NCBI GenBank assembly: GCA_029850585.1
Contig: JARCRQ010000029.1
Span: forward strand, 1 to 47,409
Length of the DNA stretch: 47,409 nt
Reading direction: 5' to 3'
Source: Sideroxydans sp.
GTDB taxonomy: Bacteria > Pseudomonadota > Gammaproteobacteria > Burkholderiales > Gallionellaceae
Below, piece by piece: positions 35,543 to 44,903 of the stretch. Under the pieces are notes generated by a model. It saw only the letters and a program-made list of their open reading frames with translations, was not told the origin of the DNA and ran no database searches. The first letter of the stretch is position 1. The number at the start of each line of letters is the position of its first letter. A program made the translations under genes and the position numbers.

Positions 35543-37002
35543 TTTTGCGTATTCGCTAACAACTGCGGCACGTTGCCTATCGTGCCCGCGCCCATCGTCA
35601 CCACTACATCGCCGTCGCGTGCCATCTGCATAATCGCGTTGGGCATGTCGCTAATGTTTTCGACAAACACCGCTGCCGTTTGTCCCGCCACGCGTAAGGC
35701 TTGCATCAGCGCGCGACCATCCGCCGCCACGATTGGTGCTTCGCCCGCGGCATACACTTCGCTCAATACCAGCGCGTCCACCGTGCCCAACACCTTCACA
35801 AAATCGTCGAACACATCACGCGTGCGCGTGTAGCGATGCGGCTGAAATGCCAGCACCAAACGCTTGTTTGGAAATGCGCCGCGCACCGCTGCCAAAGTTG
35901 CCGCCATTTCGACGGGGTGATGGCCGTAGTCGTCGATCAAAGTGAAGCTGCCAGAGGCAGCGGCGTTTGCCCCCTCGCCCTTTAAGGGAGAGGGTTGGGG
36001 TGAGGGTAAAATCTCAGCAGCACCTGATAATTTAATTTCACCATACCGTTGAAACCGTCTTCCGACCCCTTCAAATTCCGCTAACGCAGCAACAATCGCG
36101 TCCGCCTTCACGCCCACTTCCAACGCCACGGCAATCGCGGCGAGCGAGTTCAGCACGTTGTGTAAACCCGCTAAATTGAGCGTGATGTCTAAATCTTGTG
36201 GCACACCGTTTTGTCGACATTGCACGGTGTAGCGCATCTGCCCGCCTTCGTGGCGCACATTCACCGCGCGGATTTGCGCACCCTCACTCAAGCCATAAGT
36301 ACAAACAGGTTTACTGATGCGCGGCAAAATTTCGCGGATGTTGGCATCGTCCACACACACCATCGCCATGCCGTAAAAAGGCAGATGCTCGACAAAATCA
36401 ATAAACGCTTGCTTGAGTTTATTGAAATCGTGTCCGTAGGTTTCCATGTGGTCGGCATCAATGTTGGTGATGACCGACAAAATCGGTTGCAAATACAAAA
36501 ACGACGCGTCCGATTCGTCGGCTTCGGCAACGATGTAATCGCCTTGTCCCAAGCGCGCATTGGTGCCGCTGCTATTGAGTTTGCCGCCAATCACGAAGGT
36601 TGGATCAAAGCCGCCTTTCGCCAAAATGCTGGCAGTCAAAGAAGTGGTGGTGGTTTTGCCATGCGTACCCGCCACCGCGATGCCCTGACGTAGCCGCATC
36701 AGCTCCGCCAACATCATGGCGCGTGGCACAACGGGGATGCGCCGCGCGCGCGCCGCAACCACTTCAGGATTGTCGGCACGCACCGCCGTCGAGACCACTA
36801 CCGCATCGGCATCGCACAAATTGGCTTCGGCATGACCGCGATAAATGGTCGCGCCTAATTTTTGCAGGCGCAGCGTTGCGGCGTTTTCTGCCAAGTCCGA
36901 GCCGCTCACTTGAAAGCCCGAATTGAGCAACACTTCGGCAATGCCGTTCATGCCAGAACCACCAATACCGATAAAATGAATATGTTTGATTTTGTGTTTC
37001 AT
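35539..37002 (-). CDS. murC: UDP-N-acetylmuramate-L-alanine ligase MurC, with a repeat-derived insertion
   Basis: MurC adds L-alanine to UDP-MurNAc. The protein has [17 protein letters not shown] at the start and the ATP P-loop [11 protein letters not shown] (about 111-121). [11 protein letters not shown] and [15 protein letters not shown] (carbamate-lysine and third-domain regions) follow. Between [13 protein letters not shown] and [11 protein letters not shown] (about residues 329-351) there is an inserted Pro/Gln-rich segment encoded by a dispersed repeat. The start at 37002 overlaps the murG stop (ATGA); six upstream codons are less likely to be translated. It overlaps murB by 4 nt. Confidence 0.96.
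   Translation of the reverse strand: MKHKIKHIHFIGIGGSGMNGIAEVLLNSGFQVSGSDLAENAATLRLQKLGATIYRGHAEANLCDADAVVVSTAVRADNPEVVAARARRIPVVPRAMMLAELMRLRQGIAVAGTHGKTTTTSLTASILAKGGFDPTFVIGGKLNSSGTNARLGQGDYIVAEADESDASFLYLQPILSVITNIDADHMETYGHDFNKLKQAFIDFVEHLPFYGMAMVCVDDANIREILPRISKPVCTYGLSEGAQIRAVNVRHEGGQMRYTVQCRQNGVPQDLDITLNLAGLHNVLNSLAAIAVALEVGVKADAIVAALAEFEGVGRRFQRYGEIKLSGAAEILPSPQPSPLKGEGANAAASGSFTLIDDYGHHPVEMAATLAAVRGAFPNKRLVLAFQPHRYTRTRDVFDDFVKVLGTVDALVLSEVYAAGEAPIVAADGRALMQALRVAGQTAAVFVENISDMPNAIMQMARDGDVVVTMGAGTIGNVPQLLANTQK
35971..36006. repeat. CCCTC/GAGGG palindromic repeat inserted in frame within murC
   Basis: CCCTCGCCCTTTAAGGGAGAGGG and the adjoining GGGGTGAGGG form a nested palindrome. It is a member of a widely seen family reading CCCTCACCCCAACCC on the other strand. 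In MurC it encodes [12 protein letters not shown], foreign to the fold. Confidence 0.8.
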
Positions 37003-38060
37003 TGCGCTAACTCCCCACACCCGTTTGCCACGCTTAACGCCGCATCTGGCTTTGCCAAAGCGCGCGCGGCAACAGCCATGTTCAATAACTTTGCTCGATC
37101 TAAATTTTGTAAATAACGCGCCAAAGTCACCGCGCTTAATGCGCTTTGTGGCAGCAGAATCGCCGCCCCCTGCGTGCTCAAAAATTGCGCGTTATAAGTT
37201 TGGTGATCGTCCACCGCATGAGGGTAGGGAATCAAAATACTTGCCACCCCAGCCGCTGCCAATTCCGCCACCGTCAACGCGCCAGCACGACAAATGACGA
37301 TGTCAGCCTCGGCATACGCAGTGGCCATATCGTCCACAAACGCTTGTATCTGTGCCGCCACGCCCGCCCCGCTGTATAAGGCTTGCACGCTGTCGAAATG
37401 TTTTTTGCCCGTTTGGTGTAACACCTCTGGACGCGTCGCTTCAGGAATTAACGCTAATGCTTGTGGCATCGCTTCATTCAAGGCTTGCGCACCCAAACTA
37501 CCGCCTACCAACAACACTTTTAACTTGCCAGTGCGTGACGCAAAACGTGTTGCGGGCGATGCCAACTGCGCAATCTCCGCACGCACTGGATTGCCGCACC
37601 AGCGCGCTTTTGGCAACACATCGGGAAAGCCGCTCAGCACGCGCTGCGCGATTTTTGCCAACAGTTTATTGCTCAGTCCTGCCACCGAATTTTGTTCGTG
37701 GATGACTAACTGCTTACCCAACAAACGCGCCATCACGCCACCTGGAAAAGTGATGTAACCGCCCATCCCCAGTACCACATCGGGACGCACCTCGCGAATC
37801 ACCGCCGCACTTTGCACACAGGCGCGCAACAACTGCATCGGCAAGGACACCAAGCGCAGCAAGCCTTTGCCGCGTACGCCTGAAAAATTCACCAAGCGTA
37901 TTGAATAGCCATGTTTAGGTACGAGCTCGGCTTCCATGCTGTTAGGCGCGCCCAACCACACCACCTGCCAGCCCTGCGCGCGCAACACGTCGGCAACCGC
38001 CAAGGCGGGGAAAATATGACCGCCTGTGCCACCCGCCATAATCAGGATAGTTTTGCTCAT
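36999..38060 (-). CDS. murG: Lipid II synthase MurG
   Basis: MurG transfers GlcNAc from UDP-GlcNAc to lipid I. The 353-residue protein has the [16 protein letters not shown]-terminal motif and the [14 protein letters not shown] and [15 protein letters not shown] segments. The C-terminal nucleotide-binding domain shows [13 protein letters not shown] and [16 protein letters not shown]. Length is normal. It starts within an ATGA junction that is shared, not with ftsW as it stands, but with a residual frame matching an FtsW end (38061-38172). Confidence 0.97.
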   Translation of the reverse strand: MSKTILIMAGGTGGHIFPALAVADVLRAQGWQVVWLGAPNSMEAELVPKHGYSIRLVNFSGVRGKGLLRLVSLPMQLLRACVQSAAVIREVRPDVVLGMGGYITFPGGVMARLLGKQLVIHEQNSVAGLSNKLLAKIAQRVLSGFPDVLPKARWCGNPVRAEIAQLASPATRFASRTGKLKVLLVGGSLGAQALNEAMPQALALIPEATRPEVLHQTGKKHFDSVQALYSGAGVAAQIQAFVDDMATAYAEADIVICRAGALTVAELAAAGVASILIPYPHAVDDHQTYNAQFLSTQGAAILLPQSALSAVTLARYLQNLDRAKLLNMAVAARALAKPDAALSVANGCGELAQ

Positions 38061-38172
38061 GCTGCAATCCCTCTTGCCATAAGGCGATTCTGTCTACGTC
38101 CGCCCCCTTGGGACTTAACTTGCTGACGCAAGTTAGTCTTCGCCGAAACAGAAAATCCGAAAATGTTCGCGC
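38061..38172 (-). pseudogene. Palindrome-bearing insert with a probable displaced ftsW 3' end
   Basis: The 112-nt gap between ftsW and murG contains a strong hairpin (GACTTAACTTGC-TGAC-GCAAGTTAGTC, around 38112-38136). Next to murG, a minus-strand frame reads [12 protein letters not shown] and ends with TGA overlapping the murG ATG. This resembles a normal FtsW C-terminus (ENR..ARG) and restores the expected ATGA coupling. The real ftsW instead ends [12 protein letters not shown] read it as the old gene end pushed away by an inserted element, but the match is short. Confidence 0.45.
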
Positions 38173-39336
38173 TCATATTGGAAGTCCCCGCGCGGCTTTT
38201 CTGTTTTCATAATCTACTCGGAGCAACACCGCCGCTGCCACGCAATTCACCAGGATGCCGCTGCCGCCAAAGCTCAAGAACGGCAAGGTCAAGCCTTTGG
38301 TCGGTAGTACGCCCATGTTCACGCCGATGTTAATCATGGCTTGCACGCCGATCCAAATGCCGATGCCTTGTGCCACCAGTGCGGCGTAATTGCGATCTAA
38401 AAATGCCGCTTGGCGACCGATTTGGAAGGCGCGTATGAGTACGAACATAAACAACAACAACACCGCTGCTACGCCCACTAAACCTAGCTCTTCAGCTATT
38501 ACCGCCATCAAAAAATCGGTGTGCGCTTCGGGCAAATAAAATAATTTTTCTACACTCGCGCCCAAGCCCACGCCCAACCATTCGCCACGTCCAAAGGCAA
38601 TCAGCGCGTGGCTTAATTGATAACCTTTACCGTATGGATCTGACCAAGGGTCGAGGAAGCCAATCACGCGCTGCATCCGATACGGCGAGGAGACCACCAA
38701 GACCACAAAGACCGTAGGCAAGGCGAACAACAACAGCCCAAATACTTTGAGATTGAAGCCGCCTAACCACAAGGTGCAAATCGCAATCGAGGTAATCACG
38801 CCTAACGCGCCCATGTCGGGTTCGAGCAACAACAATGCCCCGACCACGCCCATCACCAAAAACATCGGCACAAAGGCTTGCAAAAATTTGTGTCCAACAT
38901 GCGCTTTGCGCACGGTGTAATCGGCGGCATACAACACCGCGAATAACTTCATCAGTTCAGAGGGTTGCAAATTGATGACGAACAACGACAACCAACGCCG
39001 GCTGCCATTGACTTCGCGACCGACATGCGGAATCAGCACCAGCAACAACAACACCGTGCCAATCACGAATAACGGCATAGCGAGGTTTTGCCAAATTTGC
39101 AGCGGCACTTGAAACGCGGCGATGCCAGCGAGGATGCCCAGCGCGATAAAAATACCGTGGCGAATTAAATAGTAGCTGGCATTAAAACCTGTGAACTTAC
39201 TGGCTTCGGCGGTGGCAATCGACGCGGAATAGACCATCACTAAACCGACAGACAACAATGCGACCAACACCCACAACAACAGCGCGTCGAATTGCGTTTG
39301 CGGGGGGCGCGCGCCTGATTTAACTAATGAGACCAT
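38173..39336 (-). CDS. ftsW: Septal peptidoglycan polymerase FtsW
   Basis: FtsW is the SEDS-family glycosyltransferase that polymerises lipid II at the septum with FtsI. The 387-residue protein has ten membrane helices. The SEDS motifs include [15 protein letters not shown] (about 118-132), [19 protein letters not shown] and the [18 protein letters not shown] region with the conserved Asp/Glu residues. [19 protein letters not shown] ends the core. A GGAGG site lies within the upstream murD tail, with a 13-nt overlap. The last ten residues appear to be supplied by an inserted element. Confidence 0.96.
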   Translation of the reverse strand: MVSLVKSGARPPQTQFDALLLWVLVALLSVGLVMVYSASIATAEASKFTGFNASYYLIRHGIFIALGILAGIAAFQVPLQIWQNLAMPLFVIGTVLLLLVLIPHVGREVNGSRRWLSLFVINLQPSELMKLFAVLYAADYTVRKAHVGHKFLQAFVPMFLVMGVVGALLLLEPDMGALGVITSIAICTLWLGGFNLKVFGLLLFALPTVFVVLVVSSPYRMQRVIGFLDPWSDPYGKGYQLSHALIAFGRGEWLGVGLGASVEKLFYLPEAHTDFLMAVIAEELGLVGVAAVLLLFMFVLIRAFQIGRQAAFLDRNYAALVAQGIGIWIGVQAMINIGVNMGVLPTKGLTLPFLSFGGSGILVNCVAAAVLLRVDYENRKAARGLPI

Positions 39337-40751
39337 GCGCCCTCCGCGTTAATCTTTCCCTCTGACAAGGGGGAGGTAGAAGGGGTTAACTCGCGCACCG
39401 CCGCGATAAAAACTTGCGCGCGATGTTCGTAGTTGCGGAACATATCAAAGCTCGCACAAGCAGGCGACAGCAACACCGCATCGCCCTCTTGTGCCAAGCG
39501 CGCTGCGGCTTGCACGGCGGAGGGCATATCGGCAGCGCGTTCAATTTTGACGGCGGTAGTCGCGAGGGCAGCGGCGATTAACTCGGCATCACGCCCAATC
39601 AAAACTACTGCGCGCGCATGATTTTTTACCGCAACAGCGAGCGCCGCAAAATCTTGTCCTTTGCCTTCACCGCCCGCAATCAACACCGCCTTGCACCCCA
39701 AGCCCTGTAAGGCGGCAACCGTTGCGCCGACATTGGTGCCTTTGGAATCATCGTAGTAGGTCACGCTGGCAATTTGCGCGACTTTTTCGACGCGATGCGC
39801 CAAACCGTGGAAGCTGCGCAAGCCGTCCAATAATGCCGCCATCGGCACATCTATCGCACGGCACAACGCCAAGGCTGCCAAGGCGTTCGCCACGTTATGT
39901 AAGCCACTCAATTGCAACTCATTGGCGCGCATTAAGCGTTGCGTGCCTTGCATTAAATACAACTCGCCATCGAACCTTGCCACGCCAAAATCTTGCTCAC
40001 GCGTGGGGGTGTCTAAGCCAAAAGTCACCGTCGCCACATCAGCACGCGCCAGCTCTAACGTCGCCGTATCGTCGCGATTCAACACTTGCAAACGGCAACC
40101 CAGCAGCGCGCGCGCCTTCGCTGCGATATAGCCGCTCATGCCGTCATAGCGGTCGAGATGATCTTCGCTGAGGTTCAAAACCGTTGCCGCCGCTGCACGC
40201 AAACTCGTCGTCGTTTCCAATTGAAAACTCGACAGCTCCAACACCCACACATCAGGCTGTGCTGCGCCGCGCTGCATCATCACGTCCAATACCGCAGGCG
40301 AAATGTTGCCCGCTGCCACAGCATCTAAGCCCGCCACTTGGCACAGATGTGTGACTAAAGAAGTCACCGTGGTTTTGCCATTACTGCCCGTGATGGCGAG
40401 AACTTGAGGATTGAGGGTCGCGGCGCACGCTGACAAATGTTGAGCAAATAATTCGATGTCGCCAACCACTTCAATCCCGCGTGCGACCGCTTTAGCGACG
40501 ACAGGGTCGGCAAGCGGCACACCGGGGCTCATCGCGATGCAATCTATGTCGTCAAACAAAGCGTCGCTAAATGCGCCACAGAAAATTTGCTCAGGCTGAA
40601 CGTAGCTCGCGGCAACAGCCAAACTCGCTGGCGCAGTCCGACTATCCGCCGCGCGCAACCGCGCGCCCTGCGCACTTAAATAGCGCAGCATGGATAACCC
40701 TGTCTCACCGAGACCGAGTACCAAAACGAATTTGTCAGACCAAATTTTCAC
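39324..40751 (-). CDS. murD: UDP-MurNAc-L-Ala:D-Glu ligase MurD with repeat-derived C-terminal tail
   Basis: MurD adds D-glutamate to UDP-MurNAc-L-Ala. The 475-residue protein starts with GTG ([20 protein letters not shown]), has the P-loop [14 protein letters not shown] (about 129-142), [12 protein letters not shown], and [17 protein letters not shown]. The normal family end is the [11 protein letters not shown] helix. About 21 further residues ([19 protein letters not shown] and on) are encoded by a palindromic repeat at the gene's 3' end. The tail also contains the ftsW ribosome site. It has no strong ribosome site of its own; the residual mraY end stops nine bases before it. Confidence 0.96.
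   Translation of the reverse strand: MKIWSDKFVLVLGLGETGLSMLRYLSAQGARLRAADSRTAPASLAVAASYVQPEQIFCGAFSDALFDDIDCIAMSPGVPLADPVVAKAVARGIEVVGDIELFAQHLSACAATLNPQVLAITGSNGKTTVTSLVTHLCQVAGLDAVAAGNISPAVLDVMMQRGAAQPDVWVLELSSFQLETTTSLRAAAATVLNLSEDHLDRYDGMSGYIAAKARALLGCRLQVLNRDDTATLELARADVATVTFGLDTPTREQDFGVARFDGELYLMQGTQRLMRANELQLSGLHNVANALAALALCRAIDVPMAALLDGLRSFHGLAHRVEKVAQIASVTYYDDSKGTNVGATVAALQGLGCKAVLIAGGEGKGQDFAALAVAVKNHARAVVLIGRDAELIAAALATTAVKIERAADMPSAVQAAARLAQEGDAVLLSPACASFDMFRNYEHRAQVFIAAVRELTPSTSPLSEGKINAEGAWSH
39356..39389. repeat. CCCTC-type palindromic repeat at the 3' end of murD
   Basis: TTCCCTCTGACAAGGGGGAGG followed by AGAAGGGG is an imperfect palindrome. It belongs to the same general class as the murC repeat and encodes the extra MurD tail. 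Confidence 0.6.
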
Positions 40752-40759
40752 AGTGTTTT

Positions 40760-40825
40760 TTAACGTAACTTAAGTGTTGCAAGACCAATCAACACCAACA
40801 ACATCGTGATAGTCCAAAACCTCAC
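40760..40825 (-). pseudogene. Residual second 3' end of mraY (21 codons plus stop)
   Basis: On the minus strand this reads VRFWTITMLLVL then IGLATLKLR and a TAA. It is the same peptide as the end of the intact MraY at 40918, with one difference (Thr for Ile). The DNA differs at about 17 of 63 positions, nearly all synonymous, so the two ends diverged while under selection in separate genes. The copy stops nine bases before the murD GTG, where a normal mraY end would lie. An ATG inside it could still allow a 14-residue leader peptide. It is separated from mraY by an inverted-repeat element. Confidence 0.85.
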
Positions 40826-40889
40826 GTTAGCGTTTGGTGTCGCCATAACGTTCGCTACGCTCACATGAGTCTCCCCCAACGCTAACGTG
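40823..40889. repeat. Inverted-repeat element between mraY and its residual copy
   Basis: CACGTTAGCGTT (40823-40834) is an exact inverted match to AACGCTAACGTG (40878-40889). The unit is 67 bp, with ACGTTCGCTACGCTCA in its middle, and carries no frame. It abuts the residual mraY end exactly. The sequence on to 40917 shows nothing recognisable. Confidence 0.75.
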
Positions 40890-40917
40890 CCACGCTTCTT
40901 CACAGTCATTTCATTTC

Positions 40918-42021
40918 TCATCGCAGTTTGAGTGTTGCCAGTCCTATTAAGACTAGCAACATTGTGATAATCCAGAAGCGCACCACCACTTGCGTTTCTT
41001 TCCAGCCTTTTTGTTCAAAGTGATGATGCAAGGGAGCCATTAACAAAATGCGTTCGCCTTTGCCGAAACGCTTTTTGGTGTATTTGAACCAGCTCACTTG
41101 CAACATCACCGACACCGCTTCCACCACAAACACGCCGCCCATGATGAACAGCACTAATTCTTGGCGCACCATCACCGCCACTACGCCTAACGCTGCACCC
41201 AATGCCAACGCACCTACGTCGCCCATAAACACTTCGGCGGGATAGGCGTTGAACCATAAAAATGCCAAGCCAGACCCCGCAATTGCGGCACAGAAAATTG
41301 CCAATTCACCCGCGCCTGGAATGGCTGGCTCGCCCAAGTATTTGGAAAATTCAGCGTGACCTGCAACGTAGGCAAACACCGCCAACGCACTCGCCACCAT
41401 CACCGTCGGCATAATCGCCAGCCCATCTAAACCGTCGGTTAAATTGACCGCGTTACTGGTGCCTACGATTACCAAATACACCAGCACCATAAAGCCGACC
41501 ACGCCCAAGGGAAAAACCCAATGTTTGAAGAACGGCACGATCAGTTCGGTGTGCGCGGGCAAGGTCGCGTGCGACCACAAAAACGCGCCCACCGCTAAGG
41601 CGATGAGCGATTGCCAAAACATTTTTGCCTTCGCCGACAAACCATCGGGATTGCGATGTACCACTTTGCGATAGTCGTCCACCCAGCCGATTGCGCCCAC
41701 GCCTATCGTGGTGAGCAATGCGACCCACACATAGGCGTTGCTTAAATCTGCCCACAACAAAGTGGTCAACACCACCGAAGTTAAAATCAGCGCGCCACCC
41801 ATGGTCGGCGTACCCGCCTTAACCAGATGGGTTTGCGGACCATCCGTGCGCACCGACTGACCGATTTTTAGCGCGGTCAAGCGTCGTATCATCCAAGGCC
41901 CCAGCGCGAACGAAATCAGCAACGCCGTCATTGCCGCCATCACCGCGCGCAGCGTGATGTAATTGAACACACTAAAAGTGCGTACATCGAGTGCCAACCA
42001 TTGTGCTAACGCTAATAACAT
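40918..42021 (-). CDS. mraY: Phospho-N-acetylmuramoyl-pentapeptide transferase MraY
   Basis: MraY makes lipid I by transferring phospho-MurNAc-pentapeptide to undecaprenyl phosphate. The 367-residue protein has ten membrane helices. The catalytic aspartates lie in [14 protein letters not shown] (about 120) and [11 protein letters not shown], and the third in [16 protein letters not shown] (about 268). [18 protein letters not shown] is the HHH motif. Length is normal and it has an AAGGAG site. It is followed not by murD but by a repeat element and a residual second mraY end. Confidence 0.97.
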   Translation of the reverse strand: MLLALAQWLALDVRTFSVFNYITLRAVMAAMTALLISFALGPWMIRRLTALKIGQSVRTDGPQTHLVKAGTPTMGGALILTSVVLTTLLWADLSNAYVWVALLTTIGVGAIGWVDDYRKVVHRNPDGLSAKAKMFWQSLIALAVGAFLWSHATLPAHTELIVPFFKHWVFPLGVVGFMVLVYLVIVGTSNAVNLTDGLDGLAIMPTVMVASALAVFAYVAGHAEFSKYLGEPAIPGAGELAIFCAAIAGSGLAFLWFNAYPAEVFMGDVGALALGAALGVVAVMVRQELVLFIMGGVFVVEAVSVMLQVSWFKYTKKRFGKGERILLMAPLHHHFEQKGWKETQVVVRFWIITMLLVLIGLATLKLR

Positions 42022-42045
42022 TGTGTGAATCTCCTTGGATAGCTT

Positions 42046-43410
42046 CTAGTCGTCTGCTAAATTTTTAACCACGCGCTCCATCTGCATAAAGCGCGAGCCT
42101 TTAACTAATACCGTGGTGCTTTTATCTAATACGTTGGCAACGGCGGCGCATAAATTTTCTAGCGTCGCAAAATGCTCTGCGCCTGCGCCAAATTCTGCGA
42201 CTGCGCCTTGGCTTAACTCACCTAACGCAAATAATTTTGCTATGCCAAGTTCGTGTGCAGTTCGACCGATTTCGCGATGAAACTGCGCTGCGTCGTCGCC
42301 TAATTCGCCCATGTCACCCAACACAAAAATGCGCTGCCCTGAAGCTGCGGCTAACACATCAAGTGCGGCGCGCATTGACGCAGGATTGGCGTTGTAAGTG
42401 TCGTCGATTAAAGTCGCACCCGCCAAGCCCTGCTTGCGTTGCAAGCGTCCTGCCACGCCGCCAAAATTTTGCAACGCGCGGGTGATGGTCGCCAGCGGAA
42501 TCTCTAAAGCAATAGCAGCAGACGCGGCAGCGAGTGCATTGCGAGCGTTATGTGCGCCTGGTACTTGCAGCAACACATGTAACTCGCCTGCGGGCGTGAG
42601 CGCGTGCAATACGCCGCCAAAACCTTGCGCTGCCCACTGTCCTTGCACGCTAGCGGTGTGCTCTAGCGAAAAATCTACGCAGCGATGTTCTGCTGCCAAA
42701 TCGCGCCACACGGCAGCGTGCGCGTCATCGCCATTGATAATCGCCACGCCAGTATTTTTTAAGCCCGCAAAAATTTCGCCCTTAGCGCGTGCCACATTTT
42801 CGATTGTGCCCAAGCCTTGCAAATGCGCACCCGCCGCGTTGTTGACCAAGGCGACATCGGGCATGGCGAGGCGGGTTAAATAATCAATTTCCCCCGCGTG
42901 ATTCATGCCCATTTCGATGACCGCATAACGATGTTGCGCAGTCAGTTTGAGCAAGGTCAGCGGCATCCCAATGTCGTTATTAAAATTGCCTTGCGTCGCC
43001 AACACCGCATCGCCTGCGTGTTCACGCAAAATCGCCGCGAGCATTTCTTTTACTGTTGTTTTGCCATTGCTGCCCGTAATCGCCACCAACTTAATTTCGC
43101 ATTGCGCGCGCCAAAAAGCCGCCAGCTTGCCTAATGCAATGCGCGTGTCGGCAACCAATAACAGCGCGGCATTGGCTGGCAAGTCCGCGCGTAATGCGGC
43201 GTAACTTTGTTCGTTCACCATCGCTGCCAGCGCGCCGCTGTGCAGCGCGCTGGCGACATATTCCGCACCATCAAAATTTTCGCCGCGCAGTGCGATAAAT
43301 AAATCGCCCGCAACAATTTTGCGGCTGTCGGTGTTGACGCTGTTAAACGTCACATCCGCGCCGATAAGCTGCGCGTCGAGTGCGGCGGCGATTTGCGATA
43401 AACGCATCAT
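42046..43410 (-). CDS. murF: UDP-MurNAc-tripeptide:D-Ala-D-Ala ligase MurF
   Basis: MurF adds the D-Ala-D-Ala dipeptide. The 454-residue protein has NSVNTDSRKIVAGDLFIALRG at the N-terminus, the P-loop [18 protein letters not shown] (about 111-128), EMGMNHAGEIDYL, and the DDTYNANPASMRAAL and LGDMGELGDDA motifs. The end is normal. A second ATG directly follows the first; the upstream one makes an ATGA overlap with murE. It is 24 nt upstream of mraY. Confidence 0.96.
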   Translation of the reverse strand: MMRLSQIAAALDAQLIGADVTFNSVNTDSRKIVAGDLFIALRGENFDGAEYVASALHSGALAAMVNEQSYAALRADLPANAALLLVADTRIALGKLAAFWRAQCEIKLVAITGSNGKTTVKEMLAAILREHAGDAVLATQGNFNNDIGMPLTLLKLTAQHRYAVIEMGMNHAGEIDYLTRLAMPDVALVNNAAGAHLQGLGTIENVARAKGEIFAGLKNTGVAIINGDDAHAAVWRDLAAEHRCVDFSLEHTASVQGQWAAQGFGGVLHALTPAGELHVLLQVPGAHNARNALAAASAAIALEIPLATITRALQNFGGVAGRLQRKQGLAGATLIDDTYNANPASMRAALDVLAAASGQRIFVLGDMGELGDDAAQFHREIGRTAHELGIAKLFALGELSQGAVAEFGAGAEHFATLENLCAAVANVLDKSTTVLVKGSRFMQMERVVKNLADD

Positions 43411-44903
43411 GCTGACACCTCGGCGGGCCAGTTTTGCAGCGCGTGCTGGGCGATTTTTACATCGCTAAAAGCATGGCGCACGCCACTGATTTCTTGATAG
43501 TCCTCATGCCCTTTGCCCGCAATCAAGACAATGTCGCAGGGCTGCGCGTGCGCGATGGCGTGACAAATCGCAGCGTCGCGCTGCAACATAATTTTGTGTT
43601 TATGCGTGGCCATGCCCGCGACAATTTCCGCGACAATTTCGGCAGGATTTTCAGCGCGTGGATTGTCCGAAGTGACGATGCAGCGATCCGCTAAAGCTTC
43701 AGCGATTGCGCCCATCAGCGGGCGTTTGCCCTTGTCACGATTGCCGCCGCAGCCGAATACGCAAATCAATTTCCCGTCGCTGGCGTTGCTCATTTCGCGC
43801 AAGGTTTGCAGTACTTTTTCCAGCGCGTCCGGCGTGTGCGCGTAATCGACAATTACGCTAGGCACGCCCGCGCCGCCTAGCCGTTGCATCCGTCCCGCCA
43901 CCGCCTGCACGCGGCTTAACGAGGCGACGGCGGCGTTGAGTGCGATGTCGCTAACTAACAACACCGCCAATACGCCCAATAAATTTTCGGCATTAAAGCG
44001 ACCGACAAGCTGGCTAGTTAATTGTGCCGCGCCCCACGAGCTATGAATGTCGAGTTGCAAACCGTGCGCATTTACCGTATTCAAACTGCCATACACCATG
44101 CGGATGTTTAAGCGCGTTGCGTGTTGCAAAGCGGCATCGGTCAAGCCGTAGCCCACCACATTTTTATCTGCCGCGACCAGCTCATCCGCCCAGACCACGG
44201 CTTGCGCATCGTCTAAATTCAGCACCACCGATTGCAGGCTGGCAACGTCAAAAAATTTGCGCTTGGTCGCCGCGTACGTTGCCATGTCGCCGTGATAATC
44301 GAGATGGTCGCGGCTAACATTGGTGAGTAGCGCGACATCAAAATGCACGCCGTTGATGCGTCCTTGATCGAGCGCGTGCGAAGACACTTCCATCGCCACC
44401 GCTGCCGCTCCCTGAGTCACAAAATCAGCACACAGCTTGTGTACATAAATCGCTTCGGGCGTGGTGTTGGCACTGGCGTGTAAGGCATCAGCAAAACCAT
44501 TGCCGAGCGTGCCAATCAGCGCGCATTTTTTGCCCGCGTCGTGCAAGCCTTGCGCAATCCAATGGGTGGTGGAAGTCTTGCCGTTGGTGCCCGTCACGCC
44601 CACCATCCACAGCTTTTTCGTGGCATGTGCGTAAATCGCATCGGCTAATTCACCCGCTTGTGCGCGCAAATTTTGCACTGCTAAATGCGGCACTTTGTGC
44701 GCGTTATCCCAGACGAAATCAGTCGCTTCAAACAGCACCGCATTCGCGCCTTGCGCAATGGCTTGTGCAATAAATTTGCGCCCGTCATTCAGGTCGCCTG
44801 GGTAGGCTAAAAAGGTGTCACCTTTTTTAACCGCGCGACTGTCGGCAACTAAATGTTGGATGGGTAAATTCAGCGCGAGGAGTTGGGCGTAAAGCGTGTT
44901 CAT
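43407..44903 (-). CDS. murE: UDP-MurNAc-L-Ala-D-Glu:meso-diaminopimelate ligase MurE
   Basis: MurE adds the third stem-peptide residue. The 498-residue protein has LVADSRAVKKGDTFLAYPGD, the P-loop GVTGTNGKTSTTHWIAQG (about 103-120) and NVSRDHLDYHGDM. The substrate motif DNPRAENP specifies meso-diaminopimelate rather than lysine, as expected for a Gram-negative. A GGAGGAGG site lies four bases before the ATG at 44903, which overlaps the ftsI stop by one base. Confidence 0.97.
   Translation of the reverse strand: MNTLYAQLLALNLPIQHLVADSRAVKKGDTFLAYPGDLNDGRKFIAQAIAQGANAVLFEATDFVWDNAHKVPHLAVQNLRAQAGELADAIYAHATKKLWMVGVTGTNGKTSTTHWIAQGLHDAGKKCALIGTLGNGFADALHASANTTPEAIYVHKLCADFVTQGAAAVAMEVSSHALDQGRINGVHFDVALLTNVSRDHLDYHGDMATYAATKRKFFDVASLQSVVLNLDDAQAVVWADELVAADKNVVGYGLTDAALQHATRLNIRMVYGSLNTVNAHGLQLDIHSSWGAAQLTSQLVGRFNAENLLGVLAVLLVSDIALNAAVASLSRVQAVAGRMQRLGGAGVPSVIVDYAHTPDALEKVLQTLREMSNASDGKLICVFGCGGNRDKGKRPLMGAIAEALADRCIVTSDNPRAENPAEIVAEIVAGMATHKHKIMLQRDAAICHAIAHAQPCDIVLIAGKGHEDYQEISGVRHAFSDVKIAQHALQNWPAEVSA

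Noticed and set aside
42398-42883. 161-codon frame antisense to murF
   Set aside because: Cys/Pro/Ala-rich antisense shadow of murF.
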